This document shows, piece by piece, positions 17,376 through 26,082 of a stretch of 64,000 bases of DNA. The DNA is taken from positions 1 to 64,000 of the forward strand of contig NZ_JAMBOX010000002.1 in assembly GCF_023715785.1 (NCBI RefSeq), written 5' to 3'. Made by a program: the position numbers and the translations under genes. This DNA is from Neobacillus niacini. Its GTDB lineage: Bacteria > Bacillota > Bacilli > Bacillales > Cytobacillaceae. The notes below the pieces were generated by a model that did no database searches, had not been told where the DNA came from, and saw only the letters and a program-made list of their open reading frames with translations. Each line of letters begins with the position of its first letter. Positions within the stretch are counted from its first letter, which is position 1.

Positions 17376-17949
17376 ATGTCTGACTACTGTCCGGTGCTTT
17401 GGCCGGAGGAACCGACTCCGGACCATCTTAACAATTGCAGTGATTGCGGTCTCGACAAGCATGGGTCGCGGATGGTATGGGGAGAAGGGAATCCGAATGC
17501 TCCAATTATGATTCTGCTCGATAATCCAGGAGCCCGTGAAGATCGTGAAGGAAATCCATTTGTATGCGGCACCAGGCAAACACTCCAGAAGGCTGCAGAC
17601 CATGTTGGCTTAACCATGGAGGATTTATATGTAACCTGGATTTTAAAAAGAAAGCCTATTAGGGCCTATGACAAGGAACATGTTCGGCAAATTTGTATGA
17701 ATCACCTAGGGCAGCTACTAAAGGTAAAACAGCCAAAACTGATTATTTGTATGGGAAATGTCGCGGTTCAGTCTTTTTTCAACGATAAGGATGCTGAAGT
17801 GAAAGGCGCTAAGGGGCAGGGTTCATCAAATCAATGGTTTTTCGACTGCAGTTGGTTATCATCTACTGGCAGTGCGGCGCCGCCCGAACCTTTGGTCTGT
17901 TTTTGCTGAGGATTGGAAGCTGGCAGCTGATTACTTTCATTCCATTTGA
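17376..17949 (+). pseudogene. Uracil-DNA glycosylase-superfamily protein, frameshifted near the C-terminus
   Basis: The intact part (residues 1-148) looks like a UDG-superfamily protein: CSDCGLDKHGSRMVWGEG, the active-site-like LLDNPGAREDREG, and the core strand LIICMGNVAVQSFF. After residue 148 the frame runs into an unrelated tail and stops at 17909. Shifting by one base at 17820/17821 restores a typical end, VHQINGF...YHLLAVRRRPNLWSVF, through a stop at 17949, giving about 190 residues. A single extra G in CAGGGTT explains it. Either the gene is broken or the assembly has an error. The lost part holds the YHxLAxRRRPN motif that contacts DNA in this family. Confidence 0.75.
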
Positions 17950-17987
17950 ATTTTTTGGTAAGCTTAAAAAAAGGGGGGGACAATAGC

Positions 17988-18659
17988 ATGATAAAAGCTT
18001 TATTATTTGATTTGGATGGAACATTATTGGATCGCGATGTTTCTGTCTATAAATTTATCAATAACCAATATGATCGTCTAAATATGTGGGTCGGACATAT
18101 TCCAAAAGAAACATACATTTCTAGATTCATACAATTGGATTGCCGGGGTTATGTATGGAAGGATAGGGTGTATCAGCAACTCGTCTCTGAGCTAAACTTA
18201 AAGAACATTAAATTGGAAGACTTACTTCTGGATTATATCGAGAGATTCAAGGATTCCTGTGTCCCATACCCAAATTTGCACCAAATGCTAGAGGAGCTGA
18301 TACATTACGACCTTAAATTAGGCATTATCACGAACGGGAAGGGGCAATTTCAACTTGATAATATCCGTGCCCTGGGCATCGAGCACTATTTTTCTACCAT
18401 TCTAATTTCCGAATGGGAAGGAATCAAAAAGCCGGACACCGAAATATTTAAGCGAGGCCTTCAACAGCTTCAAGTTTTGCCACATGAAAGTATTTTTGTC
18501 GGCGACCATCCCAAAAATGATATTTTGCCAGCCAAACAACTTGGAATGACAACTATTTGGAAAAGAGATCAGCAATGGAATTATGTCGAGGCTAGCTACA
18601 TAATTAACGATTTAAAGGAGATTCCACTACTAGTAAAGAATGGTAGTTTAAGTCACTGA
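17988..18659 (+). CDS. HAD-superfamily hydrolase
   Basis: A 223-residue haloacid-dehalogenase-type phosphatase. All four motifs are visible: DLDGTLLD (nucleophile Asp), IITNGK (Thr), the Lys in KKPDTEIF, and GDHPKNDILPAK (acidic pair). The all-helical cap between motifs I and II fits the YjjG/phosphoglycolate-phosphatase group. The substrate is unknown. The ATG at 17988 follows AAGGGGGGGA; the frame is open upstream but overlaps the previous gene. An alpha/beta hydrolase and a GNAT gene follow in the same direction and may form a loose operon. Confidence 0.88.
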   Translation: MIKALLFDLDGTLLDRDVSVYKFINNQYDRLNMWVGHIPKETYISRFIQLDCRGYVWKDRVYQQLVSELNLKNIKLEDLLLDYIERFKDSCVPYPNLHQMLEELIHYDLKLGIITNGKGQFQLDNIRALGIEHYFSTILISEWEGIKKPDTEIFKRGLQQLQVLPHESIFVGDHPKNDILPAKQLGMTTIWKRDQQWNYVEASYIINDLKEIPLLVKNGSLSH

Positions 18660-18724
18660 CATGAAAAGCTATCAAGGCAATGGCCAGAAAATTTCCCAAT
18701 GATTTCAAGAGAAGAGGAAAAACT

Positions 18725-19696
18725 ATGTTTAAAAGATCAACTCCAACTATAAACAGTGAACATGCAGTAGCGGAATTGCAAAAAGTTAGGATTGGCGGAG
18801 TCGACCAATGGCTGCTAATTCGTGGGGAAAGTTTAGCAAACCCCATATTATTAATGCTTCACGGCGGGCCCGGTGCGGCGCAGATCGGCTTTAATCGGGA
18901 ATACCAAAAGGAATTGGAAAAACATTTCATAGTCGTAAACTGGGACCAACGCGGTTCAGGCCTGTCTTTTTCAAAATCGATTACTAAAGAATCGATGAGT
19001 GTGAATCAATTTTTAAACGATGCAATTGAAGTAACGGTTTATCTAAAGACAAGATTTCAAAAAGAGAAAATTTATTTAATTGGGCATTCGTGGGGCAGTA
19101 TTTTAGGAATGCTAACCATTCATAAATATCCGGGGGATTTTTTTCATTATTTTGGTGTTTCCCAGGTTGCAAGTATGCGAGCAGCTGAAGAATTATCTTA
19201 TAACCTAATTTTGGAACAAGCGAAGAAAAAGAACGACCAAAAAGCGATTAACGATTTGACCTTGATTGGAAAACCGCCATGGAGGAACTTAAGGCATGAT
19301 AAAGTCCATCAAAAATATGTGGATTTGTTTGGCGGCGGCATTTCACATGATGGGAAACTGGTAAATGTATTTGTAAAGAAACTTTTAAAAAGCAAAGAAT
19401 ACACCTTCTTGGATGTTGTTAACCATTTAAGAGGGCAGCTATTCAGTATGAAATCAATGCTTGTGGAATTGAGAGATTTAGATTTAAAGGATGTCATTCA
19501 CAATGTCGAAGTGCCAGTTACCATCATGATGGGTAGACATGATTTAACGGTGCCGCATGCTCCAACACAAGAATTTTTCGACCAATTGCAGGCTCCGAGT
19601 AAAGAATGGTTAACCTTTGAAAATTCGGCTCATTCGCCGAATTATGAAGAATTGGAGAAGTTTACACAAATTGTCGTGTCAAAGCTAAAGAAATAA
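18725..19696 (+). CDS. Alpha/beta hydrolase, proline-iminopeptidase-like
   Basis: A 323-residue serine hydrolase with the S33-type pattern. MLHGGPG forms the oxyanion hole, WDQRGSG follows, the nucleophile elbow is GHSWGS, the late Asp sits in GRHDLTVP, and the catalytic His in ENSAHSP. No signal peptide is seen, so it is cytoplasmic. Relatives cleave N-terminal proline from peptides or small esters. The ATG at 18725 sits behind GAGG; the longer frame from 18680 lacks a ribosome site. It lies 65 bases after the HAD gene and 20 before the GNAT gene. Confidence 0.87.
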   Translation: MFKRSTPTINSEHAVAELQKVRIGGVDQWLLIRGESLANPILLMLHGGPGAAQIGFNREYQKELEKHFIVVNWDQRGSGLSFSKSITKESMSVNQFLNDAIEVTVYLKTRFQKEKIYLIGHSWGSILGMLTIHKYPGDFFHYFGVSQVASMRAAEELSYNLILEQAKKKNDQKAINDLTLIGKPPWRNLRHDKVHQKYVDLFGGGISHDGKLVNVFVKKLLKSKEYTFLDVVNHLRGQLFSMKSMLVELRDLDLKDVIHNVEVPVTIMMGRHDLTVPHAPTQEFFDQLQAPSKEWLTFENSAHSPNYEELEKFTQIVVSKLKK

Positions 19697-19716
19697 CTAT
19701 AAAAGGAACTGACTTT

Positions 19717-20178
19717 ATGATCCGAAAAATTAATTTTCAAGATAATCGCCTGGTTCAAAATCTGTTCGAACTTCAAAGGGCTTCCTATCTGGTGGAAGCA
19801 AACTTAATCGGCTTCGAAGAGATTCCGCCTTTAAAGGAGAGCTTTGAAGAACTTATGAATTGTGGAGAGACTTTCCTGGGGTATTTTGAAGGAGAAGAAT
19901 TGGCTGGTGCAATTTCATATACAATCAACGGACAAGAGCTCACCATTTGCAGAACAGTGGTTGCCCCAAATCATTTTAGAAAGGGAATTGCTCAAAAACT
20001 ATTAAAAGCAGTAGAGGATACACATAAAGAAATTCCAGTTTTTAAGGTTTCTACCGGCAAGGATAATTACCCTGCGAAAAATTTATATTTAAAAAATGGC
20101 TTTATATTAGGAGAGAACATAGAAGTTGCACCCAATTTCTTTATAAGTACTTTTGAAAAAAGAAAGGCAGATAAGTGA
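19717..20178 (+). CDS. GNAT-family N-acetyltransferase
   Basis: This 153-residue acetyltransferase has the acetyl-CoA-binding region VVAPNHFRKGIAQKLL (motif A; the usual R/Q-x2-G-x-G/A loop reads RKGIAQ) and a late LYLKNGF motif. The substrate is unknown. It starts at ATG behind AAAAGGAACTGAC, closely after the hydrolase gene. It converges on another GNAT gene across a GC-rich hairpin at 20183-20207. Confidence 0.85.
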   Translation: MIRKINFQDNRLVQNLFELQRASYLVEANLIGFEEIPPLKESFEELMNCGETFLGYFEGEELAGAISYTINGQELTICRTVVAPNHFRKGIAQKLLKAVEDTHKEIPVFKVSTGKDNYPAKNLYLKNGFILGENIEVAPNFFISTFEKRKADK

Positions 20179-20182
20179 TGAT

Positions 20183-20215
20183 CGGGGTGGCCACACTGGG
20201 CACCCCGTTATCCTT
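20183..20215. terminator. Hairpin between convergent GNAT genes
   Basis: CGGGGTG (20183-20189) pairs with CACCCCG (20201-20207), with further pairing in the loop. It fits a shared terminator, but it lies inside the run-on frame of the minus-strand gene, which supports the frameshift interpretation of that gene. Confidence 0.55.
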
Positions 20216-20217
20216 TT

Positions 20218-20691
20218 ATAGCACCGTTTCGAACTCTTGAACGTTCTTTTATGATCGTCAGTTGTTTCAGTGTAGCTTCCCCCGGTGAATTGTGAAATAG
20301 TCCTCCGCCAGAAGGCTTTCGCAGGTTCGTTTTTTTCAATTTGCGTAATATGCCATTTTCCCGAGAACATGTTGAAAATTTCAGTTGCAGCGATTTTTCC
20401 ATAACCATTTCCGGCATATTTTCGAACGATGAAGAATTCAAGTATAGCGTTGGGTTCTGTTTCCGTGGCGCTTTCAACCAAAGCAAACCCGATTAGCTCG
20501 TTGTCCTTTTTAATAAAAAACGCGTGATGGTTGGGGCGCTCCCAAAAGAGCGTTAAATCGAAGGGTTTGTAAGCTCCATTTTCCTCCAACGTGATGGAAG
20601 GAATATATTGACTAAATTCATAAATATAAAATTGCATAAGATTATGTAAAGTATACGCCTCTTCTTTTAACACTTTTACTATTCTGATCAT
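20218..20691 (-). pseudogene. GNAT acetyltransferase with C-terminal frameshift
   Basis: The family-like protein begins at MIRIVKVLKEEA (start at about 20691, behind AGGAGGCC). It carries a GNAT core (ALVESATETEPNAILEFFIVR, then RKYAGNGYGKIAA) and the late motif EPAKAFWRRTI-FTGGSYTE. After DDHKRTF the open frame runs on to 20107 over the neighbour's 3' end. If one A is restored in TTCAAGAG, the frame reads FKEFETVL and stops at about 20218, just before the convergent hairpin. This is the expected end for this group. It is probably a one-base deletion or assembly error, and the catalytic core is intact. Confidence 0.7.
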
Positions 20692-20863
20692 GTGTGGCCT
20701 CCTAACTTTTCTATTAAAATTTGACAATCGCCTACAAAATTCCTCTAAAATAAATGTAGTTATAATGAACGGTGCAGATGGTGTTATTTAAAGTAGAAAA
20801 GCAAAAATTGGTTTCAACGCTTTTTCGGCCATTTTAATTTCTTACCCGCAACTTGGTTTAAAG

Positions 20864-21292
20864 CTATTGTGATAAAGCTGGGTGCTCGGTCAGGTAGCTC
20901 GTCAATTCCTGCAAGTCCTGCGACTCATGGACCATACCAATATTGTCAAAAACGATGAAGGCTGTTTTTTTCTTAATATGGAGATTGGGATAGATTTTTT
21001 TTGCCATATCCCATTCCGGTAAACTTAAAATATTTTTTACTGCAGTTGTGATGGTTTGATTTTCCTCAACAGGTGCCCCCTCATCCTGAATTCCCACGAC
21101 CAAAAGTGAATAGGTTTGATCATCTTCAGCCAAAAGGTTGGGATAAGGAAAAGGTTGGTTAGGATCCTTTTCTTGATTTTTCTGCTGGCTGGCCTCACTT
21201 TTGGGTTTTGTATCAACAGCCTTTGGTTCACTGTTTTGACATGCGGTTAATAACATTAAACCCGCGAGCATTGGTGCAATCAATTTTTTCAT
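20864..21292 (-). CDS. Small lipoprotein, unknown
   Basis: The 142-residue product opens with a signal peptide and lipobox (MLLTAC, Cys at about residue 18). A 40-residue charged linker follows, then a globular domain of about 85 residues (YSLLVVGIQDEG..., KTAFIVFDNIGMVHES). It is anchored outside the cell membrane. I do not recognise the domain. The ATG at 21292 follows AGAAGGAAGAT. The gene is monocistronic and divergent from coaW. Confidence 0.7.
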   Translation of the reverse strand: MKKLIAPMLAGLMLLTACQNSEPKAVDTKPKSEASQQKNQEKDPNQPFPYPNLLAEDDQTYSLLVVGIQDEGAPVEENQTITTAVKNILSLPEWDMAKKIYPNLHIKKKTAFIVFDNIGMVHESQDLQELTSYLTEHPALSQ

Positions 21293-21450
21293 ATTAATCT
21301 TCCTTCTGTTAAAAATGTCCTTTCTAAAAACATAGCACATTATGAAAAACAATTACCTTTATGATTGTGGAGGATTAGTGACAACAAAAGCAGGAAAAAT
21401 AAAAGATATGTCAAAAAGAACTATATACATTTTTGGGGGAGTGATCGAAT

Positions 21451-22257
21451 GTGCAACAGGTTAAAGCAGGGATTGACGCTGGTGGGACATTATTAAAAAT
21501 TGTTTACCAGGAAAACGGTGCGAAGCACTATAGAAAGTATCCGATTGGTGAATTGGATTCGGCTATTTCATGGCTAAAAATGATGGCGCCGGATTTAGAC
21601 GTCGCGTTAACAGGCGGGAAAGCCCATATCGTCCAGGAAAAATTTTTCCCGGATGGGTTGATGGTGCCGGAGTTTCAGGCTACATGTGAAGGTGCTCGGC
21701 TTCTCTTGCTTGAAGAAGGGAAGAAGCTGGATGCACCGTTTATCATTGTAAATGTCGGGACCGGGACGTCTTGGCATTTGGTTAATGGGGAAAAGTATGA
21801 GCGCATTCTTGGCAGCGGAATGGGCGGAGGAACGTTTATGGGACTTGGGGCATTGGTAACGAATGAAGCTAACTATGAAAAATTCACTGAACTGGCTGCA
21901 AGTGGTCAAAAGGGTAATCTTGACCTACTTGTCAAGGATATTTACGAATCAGATCAGGCGCCGATTAATGGCGACTTAACTGCAGCCAATTTTGCAAAGG
22001 GATTATCTGTTAAGCACAGTCCAGCAGACAGGATGGCCGCTTTGGCCAATATGATTGCAGAAACCATTATGTTATTAACCCTGCAGGCAGCTGCGATCCA
22101 TAAGGTAAAAGAGGTCGTGTTTATCGGAAGTTCGTTAATTGACAATCCATTGTTAAAGGGTACGCTTAACAATTATATGACGATGCTAAGTTTGGAGGCC
22201 ATCTTTTTAAAAAATGGTGAATATTGCGGAGCGCTTGGTGCGTTTCTATCTGTTTGA
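21451..22257 (+). CDS. coaW: Type II pantothenate kinase
   Basis: This 268-residue ASKHA-fold kinase makes phosphopantothenate, the first step of coenzyme A synthesis. The phosphate-1 motif is GIDAGGTLLKI, and the family segment NVGTGTSWHLVNG...GSGMGGGTFMGLG follows. An adenosine motif sits near VFIGSSLIDNP. The length matches the compact bacterial type II enzymes of Staphylococcus and some Bacillus. The start is GTG behind GGGGGAGTGA. selB follows 71 bases downstream in the same direction. Confidence 0.9.
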   Translation: MQQVKAGIDAGGTLLKIVYQENGAKHYRKYPIGELDSAISWLKMMAPDLDVALTGGKAHIVQEKFFPDGLMVPEFQATCEGARLLLLEEGKKLDAPFIIVNVGTGTSWHLVNGEKYERILGSGMGGGTFMGLGALVTNEANYEKFTELAASGQKGNLDLLVKDIYESDQAPINGDLTAANFAKGLSVKHSPADRMAALANMIAETIMLLTLQAAAIHKVKEVVFIGSSLIDNPLLKGTLNNYMTMLSLEAIFLKNGEYCGALGAFLSV

Positions 22258-22328
22258 AAAATGTTCCCTTGAACATTCAAGCCAATAAAGCTACAGTAGA
22301 GGAGAAGACGTTAAAGAAGGTGGCAAGC

Positions 22329-24215
22329 TTGGAAAAAAGATATTTTACAATTGGAATGGCCGGTCATATTGACCACGGGAAAACCTCGCTTACAAAAGCA
22401 TTAACCAATATCGATACCGACCGATTAAAAGAAGAAAAAGAACGGCAGATTTCGATTGAACTCGGATTTGCTCCTTTATATGAAGATGATGAAATCCAAA
22501 TTTCCGTTATTGATGTTCCTGGACACGAGCGGTTTATTCGCCAGATGATTGCCGGTGTCGCCGGAATTGACCTAGTGGTGCTCGTGGTTGCTGCTGATGA
22601 GGGAGTAATGCCGCAGACCAGGGAACACCTGGATATTTTAAAATTTCTGGGAGTCAAAAATGGGATTGTCGCCATTACCAAAACAGACCGGGTTGACGAA
22701 GATTTTATTGAATTGGTGAAGGATGATATTTTGGGAGAGCTAACCGGAACGGTGTTCGAGGACGCGCCATTTGTCCTCGTAGACAGCCTTTCCAAAAAAG
22801 GCATCGACGAAATAAAGGAGCTTATTATAAAAAAGCTGAAGGAACAAGAGATGCGCGATGCCAAAGGAGCATTCCGGCTGCCAATCGACCAGGTGTTTAC
22901 TGTGAAAGGGCAGGGAACCGTGGTTCGTGGTACCGTTTATGAAGGTACCGTGGAAGAAGGACAGGTATTAAAAATCATGCCGAGGGGGCTGGAAGTCCGG
23001 GCCCGCCAAATTCAGGTCCACCACAAGCAAGCGCAAAAAGCGTATGCGGGCCAGCGGGCGGCGATCAACCTTTCGGGAGTTTCCAAGGAGGACCTCGAAC
23101 GCGGTGATGTCCTCGTTTCTTCCGAACATTTTATTGTGTCCAGAGTCATCGACGTTGCGATAACAGTTGTAGAAGAACTAGAGCATTTAATCAAGCAGCG
23201 CATGCCAATCAAATTACATATCGGGACAGCCGAGGTCATGGGGCGCATTGTCTTCTTTGACCGCAACGAAGTGAAAGAGGAGAATGGGGAAATTCTTTGT
23301 CAGCTGAGGCTTGAAGAGGAAATTCTGACAAAACGGGGCGACCGCTTCATTTTGCGCCGTCCAAGCCCAACCGAAACCATTGGTGGCGGCTGGGTTATTG
23401 ATCCAAGAGGCAATAAATACCGCTTTGGCGACGAAACCATTAGCGAATTAGAAAAGAAAAAAGTCGGTTCGCCAAAGGAACGGATCACGGCGGCATTGCT
23501 CGAGGCAAAAAGTCTGCCCTTGACGGAATTAATCAAACGGACTGCGCTTGATGAAGAAACCCTTGCAGAACACCTTGAAAATGAGGATGATTTTGTTTTA
23601 TACAATGGCAAGGAATATACCCTGAAACAATTAATTGACGCGATTGAGGAAGATATCTATGACCGTCTGCGGGATTTCCATAACCAACATTCGATGAAAG
23701 CGGGCGTCAATAAAGCGGAACTGATTCAGACCATGCAAAAGAGATTTCCAAAGGCACTGCTTGAGTTTGTGGTCGAAAACGGCATAACAAACGAAGTGTT
23801 TCAGCGAAAAGGACAGTTTGTCTCGTTGGCAACATTTATGCCGCATGTGCCGAAAAGCTGGGCGAAGCGGACAGAAAATCTGCTAGAGGAAATGAAAAAG
23901 GATGGCTTAAAGGTTCGCTACTTGAAAGACTATTTCACTGCGGCCGGTATCCCTGCTAATCTTGAACATGATCTTCGGCGGTTTTTGGAAGACCAGGGGT
24001 TCATCATGATGCTGGATGAACAGTATGCCTATTATGGAGGAGTCTTTAACGGAGCAGTAGAGAAACTACGCAGTGGGACTGGCGCCGAATTTGAGGTTGG
24101 CGATGCGAAGGAGATTCTTGACCTTTCGCGTAAATACATGATTCCTTTCCTTGAAAGATTGGACGCCAACGGCTATACAAAACGTGTGGAAAACAAGCGT
24201 GTCTGGAAAAATTAA
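22329..24215 (+). CDS. selB: Selenocysteine-specific elongation factor SelB
   Basis: A 628-residue translation GTPase. The G1 loop GHIDHGKT is at residues 12-19, DRLKEEKERQISIELGFAPL is the SelB switch I, DVPGH is at 62-66 and TKTD at 117-120. EF-Tu-like barrels follow, then several winged-helix repeats to the end, which in SelB read the SECIS hairpin of the mRNA. The TTG at 22329 behind GAAGGTGG gives the family-typical N-terminus; the longer frame from 22224 overlaps coaW. No selA, selD or tRNA-Sec is in this window. It implies that the organism makes, or once made, selenoproteins. Confidence 0.93.
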   Translation: MEKRYFTIGMAGHIDHGKTSLTKALTNIDTDRLKEEKERQISIELGFAPLYEDDEIQISVIDVPGHERFIRQMIAGVAGIDLVVLVVAADEGVMPQTREHLDILKFLGVKNGIVAITKTDRVDEDFIELVKDDILGELTGTVFEDAPFVLVDSLSKKGIDEIKELIIKKLKEQEMRDAKGAFRLPIDQVFTVKGQGTVVRGTVYEGTVEEGQVLKIMPRGLEVRARQIQVHHKQAQKAYAGQRAAINLSGVSKEDLERGDVLVSSEHFIVSRVIDVAITVVEELEHLIKQRMPIKLHIGTAEVMGRIVFFDRNEVKEENGEILCQLRLEEEILTKRGDRFILRRPSPTETIGGGWVIDPRGNKYRFGDETISELEKKKVGSPKERITAALLEAKSLPLTELIKRTALDEETLAEHLENEDDFVLYNGKEYTLKQLIDAIEEDIYDRLRDFHNQHSMKAGVNKAELIQTMQKRFPKALLEFVVENGITNEVFQRKGQFVSLATFMPHVPKSWAKRTENLLEEMKKDGLKVRYLKDYFTAAGIPANLEHDLRRFLEDQGFIMMLDEQYAYYGGVFNGAVEKLRSGTGAEFEVGDAKEILDLSRKYMIPFLERLDANGYTKRVENKRVWKN

Positions 24216-24220
24216 TACAA

Positions 24221-24252
24221 AAAAGCCTCTATCCTATTGGATAGGGGCTTTT
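24221..24252. terminator. Bidirectional terminator between selB and the TerD-fusion gene
   Basis: A 14-bp stem (24221-24234 with 24239-24252) carries A and T tracts at its base, so it works for both convergent genes. Confidence 0.8.
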
Positions 24253-24254
24253 GG

Positions 24255-25856
24255 CTATGATAAAAACTCTGCCGGATTCAACCCGAGCTCACGGCAAATG
24301 TCAGCAACAGTTTGTTTTTCATAATTGTCGAAGTTGCCGTCTGCATAGCCGATGGCAATACAATATCTTGCAACCAGGCGGGCAATTTCCGGTTTAGTTC
24401 TGATTCTTCCCAGCGCCCGGTATGCTTCTGCCGTCCCAAGCATCCGATCCATTTCAATTCGCGACACAAAGTAATTGAATCGCTGAATAACCTTATTCGT
24501 ATCAAATACCCGCAACTCATCACTTTGATGGACGAATTCAAGCAGTTTTTGCCGTTCGGAGGCATCGAGATAGCCGTCCGCCATCGCCACCAGGGCGCAG
24601 CCTGCTACAACAGCATCAAGGACATCCTGGCTCTTGTAACGAGTGAACAGCTCCTGAGCCCGCCGTTTTTGGTTATTCGCCCACTCGGCATAATCGGTTT
24701 GGGACGGGGACCAACTGCTGCCGCAGTTGTTGCAGGTAAGTTTTAACTGGTTTTGACCGATAAATCCGCCAAGCAAGCCAATTGGGCCGAGTATTAATCC
24801 GCCAACGGCTGCTTTGCCTAAGCCAAATCCTTTTTTTCCGGTCCTGACATTGGTCGAATGACAGCGTGGACATATTATATCGTCACCACCATATGTTTGC
24901 CTGGAGCCGGCTGCAGATGGATACGTCTGTGATGGATAGCCATAAGATGGCTGCCGGTTGGATGATTCGGGCTCAAGATGAATCGACTGCTGGTTAAACG
25001 GCTGATTGGCCTGGCTTTGACGATAGGGGTCATAATTGGTTTGACTTTGTCTGTATGGGTCATAATTTTGCTGATTTTGCCGATTCTGATTAAATCCTGA
25101 TTGATTCTGCCGGTTAAAATCAAAATTCCCCTGGTTGTGGCTGCTCGGATGAAACTGGCCCTGATTCTGTCCCGCCGGAATATAGTTCCCCTGACTTTGC
25201 TGAACGGGACTGGTTTGATTTGCCCCATAACCGGGTTGTTGATACGAATTAGGCTGCTGAGTCTGCGGACTAGGTGCAGGATCATCAACGGTTACGCCAA
25301 AGTTCTGGCATAAAGCGGCAAGTCCGCCTTGAAAGCCGCTGGCAATCGCATTAAATTTCCACTCTCCGTTATGGCGGTATAGTTCCGCTGCAACAATGGC
25401 CGTTTCAATCGTAAAATCTCGGCCCAAATTAAACCGTAGTAGTTCTTCATTATTTTGTTCATTAAATATACGAACATAGGAATCGGAAATTTGTCCAAAA
25501 TTTTGCCGCTTTACTTGGGCATCGTGAATCGTGATTGTAAAGGCAATCCTGTGGATATGGGCGGGAACGGTTTTTAAATCAATTCGAATTTGCTCATCAT
25601 CCCGGACGCCAGACCCGACTCGATTATCGCCACTGTAAACAATGGAGCCGTTTCCACCTGTAGGATTGTTATAAAAAACAAAATCCAGATCCGATTGAAC
25701 TTTCCCGTTTTGCCCCAATAAAAATGCCGACGCATCCAAATCAAAGTTGGCGCCGACCTGGTTGATTGTCCAGCCCAGCCCGACCACGACATTCTGCAGA
25801 CCTGGATGGGACTTTGTCAAATCTACCTTTTGCCCTTTGCTAAGTGTTACTCCCAC
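24255..25856 (-). CDS. TerD / zinc-ribbon / TerB fusion protein
   Basis: A 533-residue multidomain protein. Residues 1-190 are a TerD domain (VTLSKGQKVDLTK, DLDASAFLL, DNRVGSGVRDDEQI), whose relatives bind calcium. Residues 191-325 are a low-complexity linker very rich in Gln, Asn, Tyr and Ser, with a direct repeat NYDPYRQSQ at 264-272 and 274-282. Cys329/332 and Cys375/378 form a split zinc ribbon around a hydrophobic Gly-rich segment. Residues 395-533 are a TerB domain with its two acidic motifs (ADGYLDASE, ADGNFDNYE). Ter proteins act in tellurite and stress responses of unclear mechanism. It is a single gene, starting GTG behind AGGAGTGAGG, with no other ter genes around. Confidence 0.9.
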   Translation of the reverse strand: MGVTLSKGQKVDLTKSHPGLQNVVVGLGWTINQVGANFDLDASAFLLGQNGKVQSDLDFVFYNNPTGGNGSIVYSGDNRVGSGVRDDEQIRIDLKTVPAHIHRIAFTITIHDAQVKRQNFGQISDSYVRIFNEQNNEELLRFNLGRDFTIETAIVAAELYRHNGEWKFNAIASGFQGGLAALCQNFGVTVDDPAPSPQTQQPNSYQQPGYGANQTSPVQQSQGNYIPAGQNQGQFHPSSHNQGNFDFNRQNQSGFNQNRQNQQNYDPYRQSQTNYDPYRQSQANQPFNQQSIHLEPESSNRQPSYGYPSQTYPSAAGSRQTYGGDDIICPRCHSTNVRTGKKGFGLGKAAVGGLILGPIGLLGGFIGQNQLKLTCNNCGSSWSPSQTDYAEWANNQKRRAQELFTRYKSQDVLDAVVAGCALVAMADGYLDASERQKLLEFVHQSDELRVFDTNKVIQRFNYFVSRIEMDRMLGTAEAYRALGRIRTKPEIARLVARYCIAIGYADGNFDNYEKQTVADICRELGLNPAEFLS

Positions 25857-26013
25857 ACACCCTCACTCCTATCATTTTCTACTTCCTATTATAAACCGAT
25901 TTTAAGGAAATTTTTAATAAGATTCATTAGCTAAGTTCTACGAATAAAATGTAGAAAAGTTTCACTACTATGAAAAAATTAGTAAAAAATATTTCTAGAA
26001 TTTTAAGAACAGT

Positions 26014-26042
26014 TTGAATAAAGGGGAAAACTATTCTATAAT
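26014..26042 (+). promoter_or_regulatory. dpp operon promoter
   Basis: TTGAAT (26014-26019), a 17-bp spacer and TATAAT (26037-26042) form a strong sigma-A promoter for dppA. AT-rich sequence around 25985-26005 (AATATTTCTAGAATTTT) loosely resembles a CodY box. The B. subtilis dpp operon is CodY-repressed, but the match here is weak. Confidence 0.65.
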
Positions 26043-26082
26043 AGTTAGAAAATAGAAATCTAGTAAAAGAAAGGGGAAGCCA

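Noticed and set aside
20107-20217. C-terminal extension of the minus-strand GNAT protein
   Set aside because: It is best explained by a frameshift, because it reads through a hairpin and over the neighbour's stop codon.
25020-25120. Tandem repeats in DNA resembling a CRISPR-like array
   Set aside because: They encode the Gln/Asn-rich linker of the TerD fusion and have no spacer structure.
25985-26005. CodY box upstream of dppA
   Set aside because: It shows too many mismatches to the 15-base consensus in an AT-rich stretch.
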